A stretch of DNA of 64,000 nt from Acanthacorydalis orientalis (Eukaryota > Arthropoda > Insecta > Megaloptera > Corydalidae): contig CM068320.1 of assembly GCA_034766995.1 (NCBI GenBank), positions 9,707,001-9,771,000 of the forward strand, read 5' to 3'. A program made the translations under genes and the position numbers. The notes under the pieces were generated by a model. That model was given only the letters and a program-made list of their open reading frames with translations. It ran no database searches and was not told the DNA's origin. This document shows, piece by piece, positions 26,436 through 40,839 of the stretch. Position 1 is the stretch's first letter; each line of letters begins with the position of its first letter.

Positions 26436-27639
26436 ATAAAACATTAACAAGGTTTTAAAAAATTTTTTTTTGTAAATAGTTTTGTTATTTTAAAAAGTAA
26501 ATCTTTTCTTCATAAGAAAATAAAAATAAACATATTGCAAATGTTATTTTCTTACCAGTATCATTTTTGAATACACCAAAATAAATATATAGGCATTCAT
26601 TTTAGAAGTAGCATGTAAAAACATGTATTGTGAATGTTTTTTTTTTCATTTTATGAGTTAAACAGAAAATTACCTTCAGTAAAAAGTATACTATAAATGT
26701 TTTTAAAGTACATGTTTCTTTGAAAATGAATTGTGCAATGTAATATTTTCAAATAACTATCTTTGTATTTTATGAAATGTATCCATACTATGAATACTTT
26801 TCCAATAGATGATATTTTATATTTTCTAAGAAAATAATAAACTTGAACACTGATACATGTAATATTGTTTTGAATTATGTTCTGTGCGAAATGCTTCTGT
26901 TAATTGGAACAAATTGTAGAGAATGGAAAAGTATAATTAGATTAATAATAAAGAATAGAAAATAATAAATTAAATATTTTGTTTTAAAAAAATTAGCACA
27001 TGGAATTATAATTAGTAAAATTTAAAGTATATATTTTATTTATAATTATAGTTTTACGATATGATAATAAATGTATCTTATTTTGAATGCCATTTTTAAA
27101 TAATAGGTTTAAAAATGTATCCAAAAATTTATGGCAGCATGGATTTTACTAGAAAATAATAATGACTCCCGTGTAACAAAAAATATTAATATTTTTAAAT
27201 TTTAACAAAAAAAAAACAAACAAACAAACAGAATGATCAATAATCAATTATAGACTTTATTATCGGATTTGATGAGTTGTGGAGTAATGAAATATTCTTG
27301 TGAATAATAGTGATTTTAGATATGTTTGTTCACTTTCAATAAAATACATAATTTTACTAAATCTCTTTAACAAAAATGTGTTTTGTTTAAAAGCATTGTC
27401 AATTTAAAATATATATATCAATGATTCGCAAAAGTATTAAATATTCATACTTATTCATGAACATCTACAATGAATTTGTTTCTGAACAAGACAACATTTT
27501 TTATTATGAAAATGTAGAAAAAGTCCTTATGCGAAAAGTAAATATACTTAAGTGAATATAGTAATCAATACATTGCTTTCAAACATGTTAAAAAATACCT
27601 TTTTATTATGAAAAGAAAATACTATCGAGTTCACCTACT
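24852..27639. other. Mkp3 5' flank and AT-rich intergenic DNA
   Basis: The first ~300 bases are GC-richer, as expected for a 5' UTR and promoter. Beyond about 25.2 kb it is AT-rich with several microsatellites and no gene. Confidence 0.5.
26066..26168. repeat. (TA)n/(TATG)n/(GA)n microsatellite
   Basis: TA array, TATG spacer, TA array, then GA units, upstream of Mkp3. Confidence 0.9.
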
Positions 27640-28160
27640 GTTTTTACTTACATCGTATGTTCGCATTCGTAGAATTGCCACGAGATAGCATTCTCGGTCT
27701 AACGATGTTACATCTAGTTCTATTGGTTAACAACGCAAGGATACATCAGTTTCAACGAATCAACGTAAAGATACAACATTCATTGATGGGTCTGTGTAAT
27801 ACGACAAGCCGCTTAACTGCGACTCACATATACAGATTCGTTTGTAGCTTTATCTTTCTTTTATGAATGCAATGAGAGAAAGTTAGAGATAGATGAGGGT
27901 ATGATTTATAATTATAATTTAAACTGTGAATATTTTTGTCTGTTTACTATACCGCGTGGGCGTATAATAATATATGTACGGCAGTCTCTTGTAAAGAACA
28001 AGGTGATTCGCGATTAGAGATGACGTCACAAAAAGACCGTCACACAGACCGCGAGGCGAGTCAACAACGAATAAAATTGATTATTTGCATGTTATATTCT
28101 GTACTTTGCATTTCTCTGTTAATACACAATTACACCGTTCTGTTATTGGCATGTTTATAG
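27640..28160. promoter_or_regulatory. Candidate enhancer with EGR, CRE and POU octamer sites, upstream of Mkp3
   Basis: A GC-richer island in otherwise AT-rich intergenic DNA, about 2.8-3.3 kb upstream of the Mkp3 start codon. It contains GCGTGGGCG (27954-27962, EGR/Krox type), the full CRE TGACGTCA (28021-28028) and the octamer ATTTGCAT (28083-28090). Short open frames here show no homology I recognise. Confidence 0.35.
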
Positions 28161-28705
28161 TTTATACAGAAATAATAATGATTATATTATACATATTCAT
28201 AGACTTAATAGCATAACCGATTGTATTGTGTCTGTCTGTATTTCATTGATATAAATGTTTCATTGAACTCTAGCACGTTATAATCTGTTTTCAACTTATC
28301 AATTTAAAGCATTTACATGACTAATAACAACAGCAGACATTCATGTTGAACAGATTACGTTTTTATTCATTCATTCGTATTATAGAATTATCTTATCGAT
28401 TGAATAAGGAAAAGTTCTATTACATGTACACACTGAATAAACTCTTTCAAATTTTCACTTTATTGATACGCCGCAAAAATATCTCACGTTATGCATTAAT
28501 TTAAATGCGACAAAAGCTTTTTTTTACTTCTTCATAGGCACGTACGTTTATGTCTATAAAAAATATATTTATTATTTCTCAGTATCTATAAAAGTAAATT
28601 ATGAAATGAAATTTTAAGAATTAAATTTCGGTTTAAATGAAAAATTAATATATGAGTATATTTTAATAGATGCCTGGTAAACGAAAATAACCAAATCGAT
28701 GCCGT

Positions 28706-28774
28706 GTATATATATATATGTATGTATGTATGTATGTATATATGCGTGCATACTTACATACATACATACATGCA

Positions 28775-28857
<83 letters not shown>
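28706..28857. repeat. (TATG)n/(CATA)n/(TA)n microsatellite
   Basis: TATG units face CATA units, able to pair, followed by about 38 TA units. Confidence 0.9.
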
Positions 28858-28859
<2 letters not shown>

Positions 28860-29938
28860 ACTCTCTCGCAGTTCATTACTATTAACGTCTCTTCCAATTC
28901 TAAAGATCAAGTATCTACTCCACTTTTTACAAATTTTCGATAAATTTTCTGATATTCTTATTCTGTGTGTTCATTAGTCTGTTTCCAAACGCTTTTATAT
29001 TTCTGAACTCTCAATAAATTATTTGTCATCCTTGAATTATCTTTTTCATACAATATAACTAGCCAACCTCCATTTAAAAATTATTAAATATTTACTTCGT
29101 ATACGTTTTCATATGCGAATTATTATTTTTCTATCGCTTCTTTTTATTTATAATATGCTTATAAGTTTCATACTATTTTGTGTTTTCTGAAATCGCTAAA
29201 TTATTTTAAGATTTATTTTGATCCATTGAGTTTCCAAACAAGTAAAGACAGATAATATATATACGGGCCGGATATTATTTTTTTTCAACAAATCAAAATA
29301 AATTAATTTCATCGTACAGTTATCCTTCTATTAACTTCTTTAATAAATAAACATCCTTGCTTATAACCTATTTTAAATAAATATAATGTGTAATTTCGAT
29401 TTCTCTACCTTTTATTTTAATTTTCTGCGAGTAGGTAAACACATTAAATCAGTCATTCTCAACCGCTGTGCGGAATTTTTTTCCTAAAATGCTAAATAAA
29501 TTATGGTGACTCTCCGCCCCTTTTTCCATGTGTAAAATTAACGAAGTCGAATGTGAACAATAAATGTTTCAGTAATTTTTGGTCGTTAATATTTTACTGG
29601 AAATGTACAAAAAATATAAAATTTACAATTGTCTTTCTTTAGTTTCAAATTTTCATTCTACAGTTAGATTACAATTTATGAGTATTGTGTATTTATGCAA
29701 CCAGGAATAAACTTGTTTTCTGGTTTACTTGAAAAGGCGAACCTTAATAAAACATATCTATGATGTAACTTTAGTTTCACATAATAATAATTGATTTTTT
29801 ATATCTTTTCTTAATTTTTATTTATTTTTTTTCAAAACTAATCATATCTAACTGTGATTTTTACTATGTTTTCAACTCCCAATTTAAGAAATAAATCATT
29901 AAATATTGCTTTCATTACATATTCATACACACATATAC

Positions 29939-29941
<3 letters not shown>

Positions 29942-30012
<71 letters not shown>

Positions 30013-30015
30013 GTG
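29942..30015. repeat. (TA)n(TATG)n microsatellite
   Basis: About 29 TA units then TATG units. Confidence 0.95.
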
Positions 30016-30764
30016 TACATATATATACGCGTGTGCTGTTTTAAAAAACAACACGAACACGCTTTTACACACACTTCATTTAAAATTAAATAAAATAATT
30101 AGATCTATGTAAGTTCCATCATTGTTTATTAACGATCAGTACTGACAGTTACCCGTTTTTATAAATACACATTACATCACCCCTTCGCGATCCAAACAAC
30201 TTAACATTATTTTATTTTGATATATGACTGTCTTCACGTTATACGTTCTTTTTCGTTCGACCCCATTACAGAATAGTCGCTTTTTATTATTTGTAATTAA
30301 ACTATCCAAAAACATATTTCTTTGTGCCAAACTAAATTAAAAAAAAATTCACTTAGTTTGGACACAAAACCAAAGACATATAATATGATTCAACATTGTG
30401 ATTCCTGTGATTTAATGAACGCATAGATTAAAGTTTACGTCTATAGATATTGAAAGAACGTTTGGTATAATCGACACACGTATTCTATCAATTTTTCTGA
30501 TCCTTCTTGATCTGAATTTACCTTCTAAGTTAAATTCGCAAGAATGAAGTTCCCCGGATCAATTAATATATGTTTACTATCAATGTGATCTCACCAAACT
30601 GTTTTTAAAAGTTTTAGAAACTATAACTACATTATTGTAGTTTTGAAATTTATACGGTATATAGTATATCAAATGTACTTTGTACTCTTCTATGCTACTT
30701 GTTTAAAAAGTAACCTATAAACGAATTAATAAAGACAAAACATGGCCCTTAAAAAGTGCAAATC

Positions 30765-31740
30765 AAGGAGGCTATAAGAAGGAGAACGAACTTCGGTGTT
30801 TGGTGGCATCGAGGAAGGAGACTATAAGGAGAACAAACTCTGTCGATTGCCTATTGTAATTAATTCACGAAAACCAGCAATCGGATGGCGGCGTTAGTGT
30901 CAGTGAAAGGACATGCGCAAAGGCCGATGCGCACAATTCTCAGTATCACAATATCTGCTAAAAACAGCTGATTGTGAAAAGAGGCGATTAGTGTCAACTT
31001 ATTTATTGTTACCGATTTGTTACAATTTGTTGACCGGATGTTACCGATGGAAAAGAAAACATTGCTTTTCCTTCCTTTCCTACACACCCTTTAATGCAAC
31101 AAGTCTTAGTCATCTTATTGCGCACGGTAAATCATGTACTAACAAAATGAACGTAAACGAGACAATGAGAACTTTCAGATTAGAATACTTCTGTCATGTT
31201 TTTCTATGCGCAGTGCGTTCCGCGCATCTCCCCTGGCCGGAACTCGTGCGCCACTTTTCGATGCCATTAAATACCGAAGTTCGTTCTCCTTATAGCCTCC
31301 TTGCGTATGAGTTTCAGCCAGGGGACAAGCGCGGAACGCACTGTACATAGAAAAATACATGACAGAAGTATTCTTACCTGAAAGTTATTGTCTCGTTTAC
31401 GTTCATTTTGTTAGTACATGATTTACCGTGCACAAAAAAATGACCAAGACTTGTTGCATTAAAGGTGTCTAGGAAAAGAAGGAAAAGCAACGTTTTCTTT
31501 TCCATCGGTAACAACCGGTCAACAAATTGTAACAGATCGATAACAATAAATAAGTTGACACTAATCGCCTCTTTTCACAATCAGCTGTTTTTAGCAGATA
31601 TTGTGATACTGAGAATTGTGCGCATCGGCCTTTACGCATGTCCTTTCACCGACACTAGCGCCGCCATCCGATTGCCGGTTTTCGTGAATTAATTACAATA
31701 GGCAATCGTCAGAGTTTGTTCTCCTTCTTATAGTCTCCTC
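30765..31740. repeat. Large foldback (long inverted repeat) structure
   Basis: Arms 30811-31251 and 31303-31740 are inverted copies of about 440 bp with roughly 93-95% identity by eye, separated by a 51-bp loop. The loop itself (31252-31302) is an inverted copy of the left flank 30765-30812, so the order is A'-B-A-B'. Arm ends carry GGAGRCTATAAG and GGAGAAC words. Both arms hold the same open frame of about 75 codons (30860-31087 minus, 31465-31692 plus) without recognisable homology. It may be a foldback transposon or a hairpin-RNA locus. Confidence 0.85.
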
Positions 31741-32012
31741 GGTACAAATATATATAGAAATAAAAATGTAAAAAACAGGTGTTTGTGCTCATAAACACAC
31801 AACAAAAGTGAACTTCAGTGCAGTCTCTCTCTCGCACTCAGATTCGCTCCATCTCTCTCGTTCATGGCTATATTCATGGTAACTTTTTAGTGACATGCCG
31901 TATGATTTTACCCCTTGCTAACGCGCCCATAGAAGTTTCACTTCAATAAGTTTTACGTGGTTGTGTATGTTTCAAGCAGATAGAAACAAGAATGTATGTA
32001 TATGTGTGTGTA

Positions 32013-32086
<74 letters not shown>

Positions 32087-33551
32087 TAATAGATTGTTAC
32101 CAACAATAATCAAATGAAACCCTTTATTGAAAAAAATACTAAAAAAATATACGTTTAATCCATTGATTTTGAGAAAAATAAAACTACTGATTAATCTAAT
32201 GGGTTGAAGAAGAGGACAAGTACATAGGCAACATGTCAACAATTTCCCTTTTGTTGTACTAACGTATCCATGTTTGGTTTTTTTGTACCAGCTGCTTAAG
32301 AGGCAGATACGGTTATTGTTATATAATACCCTTGTACTTTACAGCAACTTGAGGTAATTAGATATTTTCGGCCGTATTCATTTTTTTGTACTGTATATTC
32401 AATATTTCCATAACACATTGACAAATTATTCCCAGTATCCATATTATAAAAATACGAATTTATAACTTCTGTAATCAGTTTAATGAAAATGTAAAAATTA
32501 TTAATTTCTTGACACTAATGTAATTACTTTCGTTTACAAATAAAATTAAATATTAAGTAATAGTAAAATTTAATTTTTTTGAATTTATTATAAGAAATAT
32601 ATAATTTTGAGAGTTAATTTAAAATTGAATAAAAATTATATCACTGAACTATATTTTCTCATACTATTAAAAACATCTGTGAACTAGAACTTACCATTAT
32701 GAAATAGCTAATTTTTTTAATTTGTATGTTTGTGCATGACTTATGTACTATTATAGAATAAAACAAATAATATATTTGTTATTTTTTTCATATTTAATAC
32801 CTACCACATTTTCCATTTTTTTTCTATTGAATATAATTTTTGTCATTTACTTGTTTGTAAAAAGTTGACTTTTGTTTCTTTCAAATTCTAATTCTTCCAC
32901 AATTCTCAAATTATATACAAAAGTATGTATACAATACATTTAATTATGATTATCAAGTCGATTTTACTTTTTTTCTTTCTATACTATTACTTTAATAGTT
33001 AAAATCTAAATTAAAAAAATAAAAGGAGGAGGAAGTAAAAAATAGTAGAAAAAAAATAATAGTTTTTATAGAAACAGAAAAAATAATATAATATGTTATA
33101 AAAGATATATTTAATAATAGAATATCTAATGAAAAAAATGTTCATTGTTAGTAATAAACAGTGGTTTAAACATGTTACAACATGTTTAAATACAATTATT
33201 TTGCTACTACAAGTGTATAGTGAAAATATTTTTCTTACATTTAAAATATTGTAGGCATCTGAAATACACATTCCAACTTTAAATTATTTTTTCTAATCTT
33301 AATAGTTATTTACATATTTCAAAACCAAATGTTTTGATGTAATTGCAAAAAACAATATATTTTTAACCATTTTGTATATTTGAGATACTTTTTTACAATA
33401 CATATTATACATCCATATTATACATTTATCTATCTATCCATCCATACATACATATATCACACACACACATATATATATATATATACATACACGCATAAAT
33501 TTTTTTAAATTGAAATGCAAATAATACACAATTTTCAATAGAATTAAATTA
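31741..33551. other. AT-rich intergenic DNA between the foldback and Spata6
   Basis: A short CT-rich, GC-richer segment at about 31800-31960, one TA array, then very AT-rich sequence with no supported gene. Confidence 0.5.
31993..32082. repeat. (TG)n(TA)n microsatellite
   Basis: A short TG run then about 32 TA units, right of the foldback structure. Confidence 0.95.
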
Positions 33552-33557
33552 TTTATT
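33552..33557 (-). terminator. Candidate polyadenylation signal of Spata6
   Basis: AATAAA on the minus strand 7 bases after the Spata6 stop codon. Other AT-rich matches occur nearby, so the choice is not certain. Confidence 0.45.
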
Positions 33558-33563
33558 TTATAC

Positions 33564-34586
33564 TCAACATTTGCATTTTGCTTTTTCATGTAATGCTTTC
33601 ATTTTAGCTCTCTTGTATAAAGTTTTATAAAAGTTTTCTAAATATTTAAAAAAACTATCATTGTATGATCTATCCGTTTTATTATCTTTATAATTACTCC
33701 ATTGTTCATCACTCTGAGACAGCCTAAAACAATCAAACTTGGCAACTTTAAACTGAACTATTAGTATTTAACTATGAATATGTGTTCTTTTCTATATTAT
33801 TAATAGTAGTTAATGTTATATGATAGTTTTAAAAAATGTAAACTAAGTAAAATTTATAATACTAGTCACAAAATAGTAATTTTCGTTAGCATAGAATTTA
33901 AATAATGTATATTACTCTACTGAAAAAAATTGTTATTATAATGAAATTACACAATACAATTAATTACCTTTTTTATTTATTTTTTTTTGTACATTACTAT
34001 GCTTCCACAGATTAAAAATAAATAAACATTTAAGTCTCAACAATTTTAATAAAAAAATTGTACATTTTTTTACTTAAGAAATTTTATGTTTAAAAAATTA
34101 CTTTATTTTTTTATATGTTAAAATATATATTTCCAAAAGTATTTGTATAGTTTTTTTTCTTACTTACAATCTTTTCGATAAATTATGGGAATGAGGAGAA
34201 TATTGTCTTTGTCCATTAAGATAAGAATAGTGTTTATTAAAATCAAGATCTGCAAATCTTTTTTCATTTTGTTCTATTATTTGCATATCTGTGTGTGATC
34301 GGGATGCAATATTTGAATGTAGATTTTTTTTAAACTCAGTTGTAGAAGAATTAAGTTTGTTGAAATCATCTAAATCTAGCTACAAAAAATTAGAATAATA
34401 AATATTACTATATCAAGAAAATTATATACATTATATTATAATTACACAATGAAAATCACAGTCAGAGAAGTACATCTCATATTTTGAACAAATAGAACAA
34501 CTTTTTTCAAAGTGGTTGTTGCTACCGTGTTGTGCTACAAAACAAAGTCAAAATACATGAAAAGTTACAAATGGAAACACTATAAA

Positions 34587-34624
<38 letters not shown>

Positions 34625-35067
34625 CATTAACAAGCTTGAAGGAATATACCATATCTTTACATGAATATTTCATCTTTAGTGTCTAATTTTAGTTGTTCTA
34701 ACATTTTTAAAAGATATTGATTGTGTACTTACAATGAATTTTATGCTTATCGCAACCATATTTTGATTTTAAGAAATTTTCATAATGATAAGAATTACTG
34801 TTTGAAGATGGTTGAGTTAAACTGCTACACTCATACTTTTGATATGACTTATTAATTGGAGAAAGTTGTTTAAAATCACTTCCAGGATTATGATTTTTTG
34901 ATCTAAAAATAATTTGTACTGAGTGGCCAATAATAAAAATATATTATTCAAATTATTAAAATGTATATGATTGTACTTTCCTAGTATTCAATCACACATT
35001 ACAATATTTATTTATACAATGATTTGGATACTACTACATAAATAACAATTGTACATTTACACATATA

Positions 35068-35135
<68 letters not shown>

Positions 35136-35341
35136 TAAATAATATATGATATTCAACTTTGTAAATAAAAATGTATACAATTTTTGTAAACAATGTTAAA
35201 GAAATATTTATCATACTAAATGTTACTCTTCTTGCTGCATTATTTCTTATAAAGATATTTTATATTATTAAATGATTTACTATAATATGGTCTATTGATT
35301 ATGGTATGTAAAAATAATATATAACAAAATTATTAAAATAA

Positions 35342-35405
<64 letters not shown>

Positions 35406-36832
35406 ACAAATACATATACAGTTTAGATAAACTTAATTTTCAATTCTCACATTTGTGAGTTTTGTTTGCAATTACTACAACAGCATGCTAAATTTCTAAA
35501 TTTTTCATCTTCTTTATGTCGGACAATAACTAAAGGTCTACTTTTTAATTTTGTAGATGAAGAACTCTCAAATTTTTGATTTGTTTTAGACCTGTAATAT
35601 ATATAAACAAATGATACATTTAATATAATTTTAAAGTGTGCTGATAAATATGTAGACACATACACACATGAGAACACATGTATGCATATGTATAACTATT
35701 TATCTATGATCTGTAAGTATGCATATGTACATACTTATACATTTTTAAACAGTTAATATTCTTATTTGATATTAATATTTTTTAATGAACAACAGCAAAT
35801 AACTTAAATATTTTTTCTTTCAAAATTAAAATTAAGGAAAACTACTTTTATAGAGAAAAAAATATATAAAAACTAATATATCTAAACTAAGTTAATGTGA
35901 CACATACCTATGATACTGTAACGAATGGCACACTTGTTTCTGATGAAGCGGAACTGATCGTTGTGGACTTTTCTTTGAACTTAACGTTTTTGGATTTATG
36001 ACATATGTACTACATTTACAACTTGTGCATTTACACTTTGTTACAACTTCTTCTATAGTTGTTTTTGTAGATACTTCTATTTTTGGTGCAATTATACCCT
36101 TAAGGCAGAATAAATGTGTATGTGTGTGTATATATGTATACATATATATGTGCATATAAAATTAAATATTTTCATGTTTTCTTACTGGAAAACAACTCAT
36201 AGGTTCCATAAGTAAATCTACATCTACACCCGACAATACACTTCTACTAAAATTTGATGCTGGATATAAAACATCTGCAAGAGATGATTCGAAAGTTGCT
36301 AATAAGTTTCCTATATCTTGTGATGTCCACTGAATAAACTCTATATATATTTTTTCTTGTGCTGGATAAAACAATTAAATATCAAGTCATTAAATAATTT
36401 TAATAAAAACTAAAATGACACAACAAAATTGTTCAAAAAATATTATAAGCATTTATTCTAAAAATTAATGTTAATTTAATATATTATTTCAAAATAATAA
36501 ATAGATAGACTTTTGAAATTTATTACACTTACATAATGCATGATGTAGATTTGAAAGATTACGATAACATTGAAAATTTCTGTGAAATATAAATTTTTCA
36601 TGGTATAAAACCGGAAAACATGGTTTTTTTTCTGATGTTTCTGTACAAGATCCAAGAATGTAAATGCGTAAAGTAAGTCTGCCATTCGGACAGAGCCATA
36701 CTCCTGGACATGTTACCTATTTAAGATAAAATTGATAATTGTAATATATTTAAAATAAATGTTACTAATTCAAACAATCCTCACAGCATGTATCTCAAGA
36801 TCTACTGCAACTTTAAATACTTTTTGTGACAT
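33564..36832 (-). CDS. Spata6: Spermatogenesis-associated protein 6 (SPATA6) orthologue, complete
   Basis: Vertebrate SPATA6 is needed to build the sperm neck connecting piece that joins head and tail. Nine exons in transcript order: 36832-36785, 36716-36533, 36361-36186, 36098-35908, 35591-35451, 34902-34733, 34534-34448, 34375-34168, 33723-33564; lengths sum to 1365 nt, 454 residues plus stop, all phases matching. The N-terminal SPATA6 domain is clear: MSQKVFKVAVDLEIHAVTCP, GRLTLRIYILG, PVLYHEKFIF, YIEFIQW, LLATFESSLADVLYP, IAPKIEVSTKTTIEE. The rest is less conserved and Ser/Asn-rich, with cysteine clusters (CKCTSCKC, CCCSNC, CSICSKYEMYFSDC, final KCKC). Vertebrate SPATA6 is about 490 residues, so length fits. 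A polyadenylation signal AATAAA lies on the minus strand at 33552-33557, just after the stop. Exon 8 uses the inner of two acceptors 4 nt apart; the outer one gives an early stop. An RFX X-box lies upstream. Confidence 0.9.
35070..35401. repeat. Two (TA)n microsatellites in a Spata6 intron
   Basis: TA arrays at 35077-35131 and 35350-35401, both in the intron between Spata6 exons 5 and 6. Confidence 0.95.
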
Positions 36833-36994
36833 TTGTGGTCAACATGTGTTATTTTATTATTTTCAGTGGTTTGTACATTTTAGTAGGTATATTTAATTAC
36901 AATTTAAATTAAAAAGAATAAAAAAATGAACCTGAAAACGTCATTCTCTTATATAAATCAATAAAGTCAAAACGTTTTGTAAATGTAATATGAC

Positions 36995-37008
36995 GTTTCT
37001 ATGACAAC
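36995..37008 (-). promoter_or_regulatory. RFX X-box upstream of Spata6
   Basis: The minus strand reads GTTGTCATAGAAAC, a perfect fit to the ciliary X-box RYYNYY-AT-RRNRAC. It lies 163 bp upstream of the Spata6 ATG. RFX factors bind such sites within about 250 bp of many ciliary and sperm-tail genes. Binding here is inferred. Confidence 0.6.
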
Positions 37009-37285
37009 GTCCTAAAAAATATGATAGCATGCATTTTACAAGTTATTAAATTATAAATATATTCTTATAATATCAGTTATATTATATAGAAATAGAAATA
37101 ATAAGAAATATTTTACTTATGACATACTATTTACTATCCGGAAATTTAACTTTTATGTGAATATTATAGGTTAATTAAAGTTTAAAATTCATGCGTAACA
37201 CTTTTCTATTTTACACGTTCATATTTGTGTCAATTGTGATAGTATAAGTAAATGTTAAGTTGAATGCATTGGGACAGTTTCAAAT

Positions 37286-38036
<751 letters not shown>

Positions 38037-38248
38037 AATTAAAGTGCCAAAAATTAAAAACGAAATAATATCATACTTTCCAAGTATAAAAAATAATTTA
38101 TATTTAAAAATGCTGTCAACAAACAAATGTAATAAGCTGTCTAAGATAAATTAAATGAAAAGAAACTTATACATCCAATAAATATATTATTATACTATAA
38201 TTATATAATTGTAATTAATAGTTTTAATTATTTTTATCATTATACGTA

Positions 38249-38296
<48 letters not shown>

Positions 38297-39246
38297 ATAT
38301 ACATACATATATATATATATATAGATAGATAGGTTGAGAGAGAGATAGTTAAAATTGATTAGATTATTTGCATTTGATGGTAGTTTTTTTTTAGAAGGAT
38401 TACCTTCTACTGTATATTCTCTGTTTTTAATTTTTGATAAAGATTATACAAAAAGAATGATTTAAAGGTGAAGGACTAGTGGACATTTGTAATTCATTAC
38501 AATCTGTTGCACTCTGATAAAAATAGTTTACCCAGCGGTTTAGAGTAATTTTTATATCTCCTTTAGGAAATTATATAGATCTATGATGATAGTAAGGTGT
38601 AAACTTGCTATTAATCCGGTTGTAAACATTTTTTTCCTATATACAAAGTGTGTTGTTTTATAATAGAAATATTTTTTTATAATTTTTACTGTTGTCCCCA
38701 GTCAACATGAGTTTTATCTAAAAGAAATAATTCTTATATAATACAAAGTATTGTGTTTGACAGAAAAAATATGATTTCAGTTCAATTATATCTTAAATAT
38801 ATTTAATAGCATTACACATAGACACATATCACATACACAAAAATGAATATCGAGGTCATTCTTAAAAAATACCATATTGTAGATAGATAACTAACTTAAT
38901 CTATTATGGTCCTTATTTTATAAAAATACTAATAAAAGCTATTGAATGATCCTTTACTAAATTTTTAATGTTTATTACATACTGAACCACTGAAACCATC
39001 TTCCAGACAATATACGGCACTGCCTCACTTTAAAATTTCTCTTGTCAGTGACTAGCTTATAAAATATATATAATTTACATCATTTCTACAGCTAATAACT
39101 TTAAAACTTAAATTCTTCGAGATTGATATATTAAAAATATAAGCAAAATATAAATTTTCTCTAGAATATGATTGCGGACTTTGTTTATTGAGTTTGAACA
39201 ATATAAAATAATCCTAAAATAATTGTGAATGTACACACACACATAA

Positions 39247-39279
<33 letters not shown>

Positions 39280-39295
39280 CAAAAAGCTTGTCAGA

Positions 39296-40165
39296 GGGAG
39301 TGTCGAGAGGGGCAGCTGCTCCGGGACCTTGCAATTTTAAGGGCCTCAATTTTTAACTTGGTATAAAACAACTAAAGAAAACCTGGAAGTTAGTTCTTGT
39401 TGTGTAAAAAAATTGTAACTGAAAATAAAGTCATTACAGAATTTGATTTAAAAACCAGACATTTGTTGAAGAACATTTTCATATAAACGTTTTTGACATT
39501 ATCCTAAATTCAGTAACAGATAGATTTACACATAGATTTGAAGGCATTTCTTCTATTTGCAATTTTTTTGAAGTTTTATGGAAATTTAATGAAATGGATC
39601 AGAAAAATATGGTTTCAAAGGCAAAATTATTGCAAAAGAAACATAAAAATGAAATAAGCGAAGAAACGAGACGAATTGATACTAGTGAAGTGTGTTTACA
39701 AATACAATTTTAAACAACACATGAAACGGGTTGAATTATTTAAAGAAATTATTGACATGGAATTCCTAAACATATTAGCTAATACAATGAATATGCCTCT
39801 AATTTTTTTAACTATGCATGTGAATGTGGCAGGAGGAGAAAGATCATTTAGTGTTCTGAAAAAGATTAAAAACTTACTACGATTGACAATGTGTCAAGTA
39901 TGACAAAATGGACTGGCGATGCTAAACATAAATTACCAAATAGCCCGTATTTCAGATTATTCTAAAATAATAATTGAATTTGCTAGTGCTTACGTGTGAA
40001 AAGCTTCTATTAAATAATTTTTATACACAAATAAATATTAAATATCATTAAAAAAGCATAAAAATTTTATATTTTTTTCCCCATAGTTATAGTTCCTATA
40101 GTAGAATTTTGGGGCCTCAAATAATCGATTGCCCCAGGCCTCGCATTTTCTCTGAAAGGTCCTGT
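39296..40165 (+). mobile_element. Decayed hAT transposon (ZMYM/DUF4371-like transposase)
   Basis: Broken plus-strand frames read ISSICNFFEVLWKFNEMD, KAKLLQKKHKNEISEE, then MEFLNILANTMNMPLIFL and GGERSFSVLKKIKNLLR, the hAT C-terminal dimerisation motif, followed by LAMLNINYQIA. The N-terminal half of the gene is deleted. The ends are rich in GGGGC and GGGCCTCAA words, typical of this group, but no clean 8-bp duplication is visible. Confidence 0.75.
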
Positions 40166-40169
40166 AAGT

Positions 40170-40500
<331 letters not shown>

Positions 40501-40808
40501 TTCACACATTAATTCTTGTTGGTAATAATATCAATTTTGTTTTTATTGCATAATTTTAATGATCAAATATATATGAATGGATTACCAATTTAATAAAAAC
40601 AGGCATATATATTTACAAATTATGTTACTATAAAAAATGAAATATTTAAAAAAATAGAAATAGAGTTTTGTATACATAAAATTATATTTAAAACTGATAT
40701 TAATACCTTTAAACTAAACATAATTACATAAAATAATCAATAAAAACCATATATCTAACCAAATATGTATATATAGATTTGTATAAATGTATAATATATA
40801 CATACATA

Positions 40809-40839
<31 letters not shown>

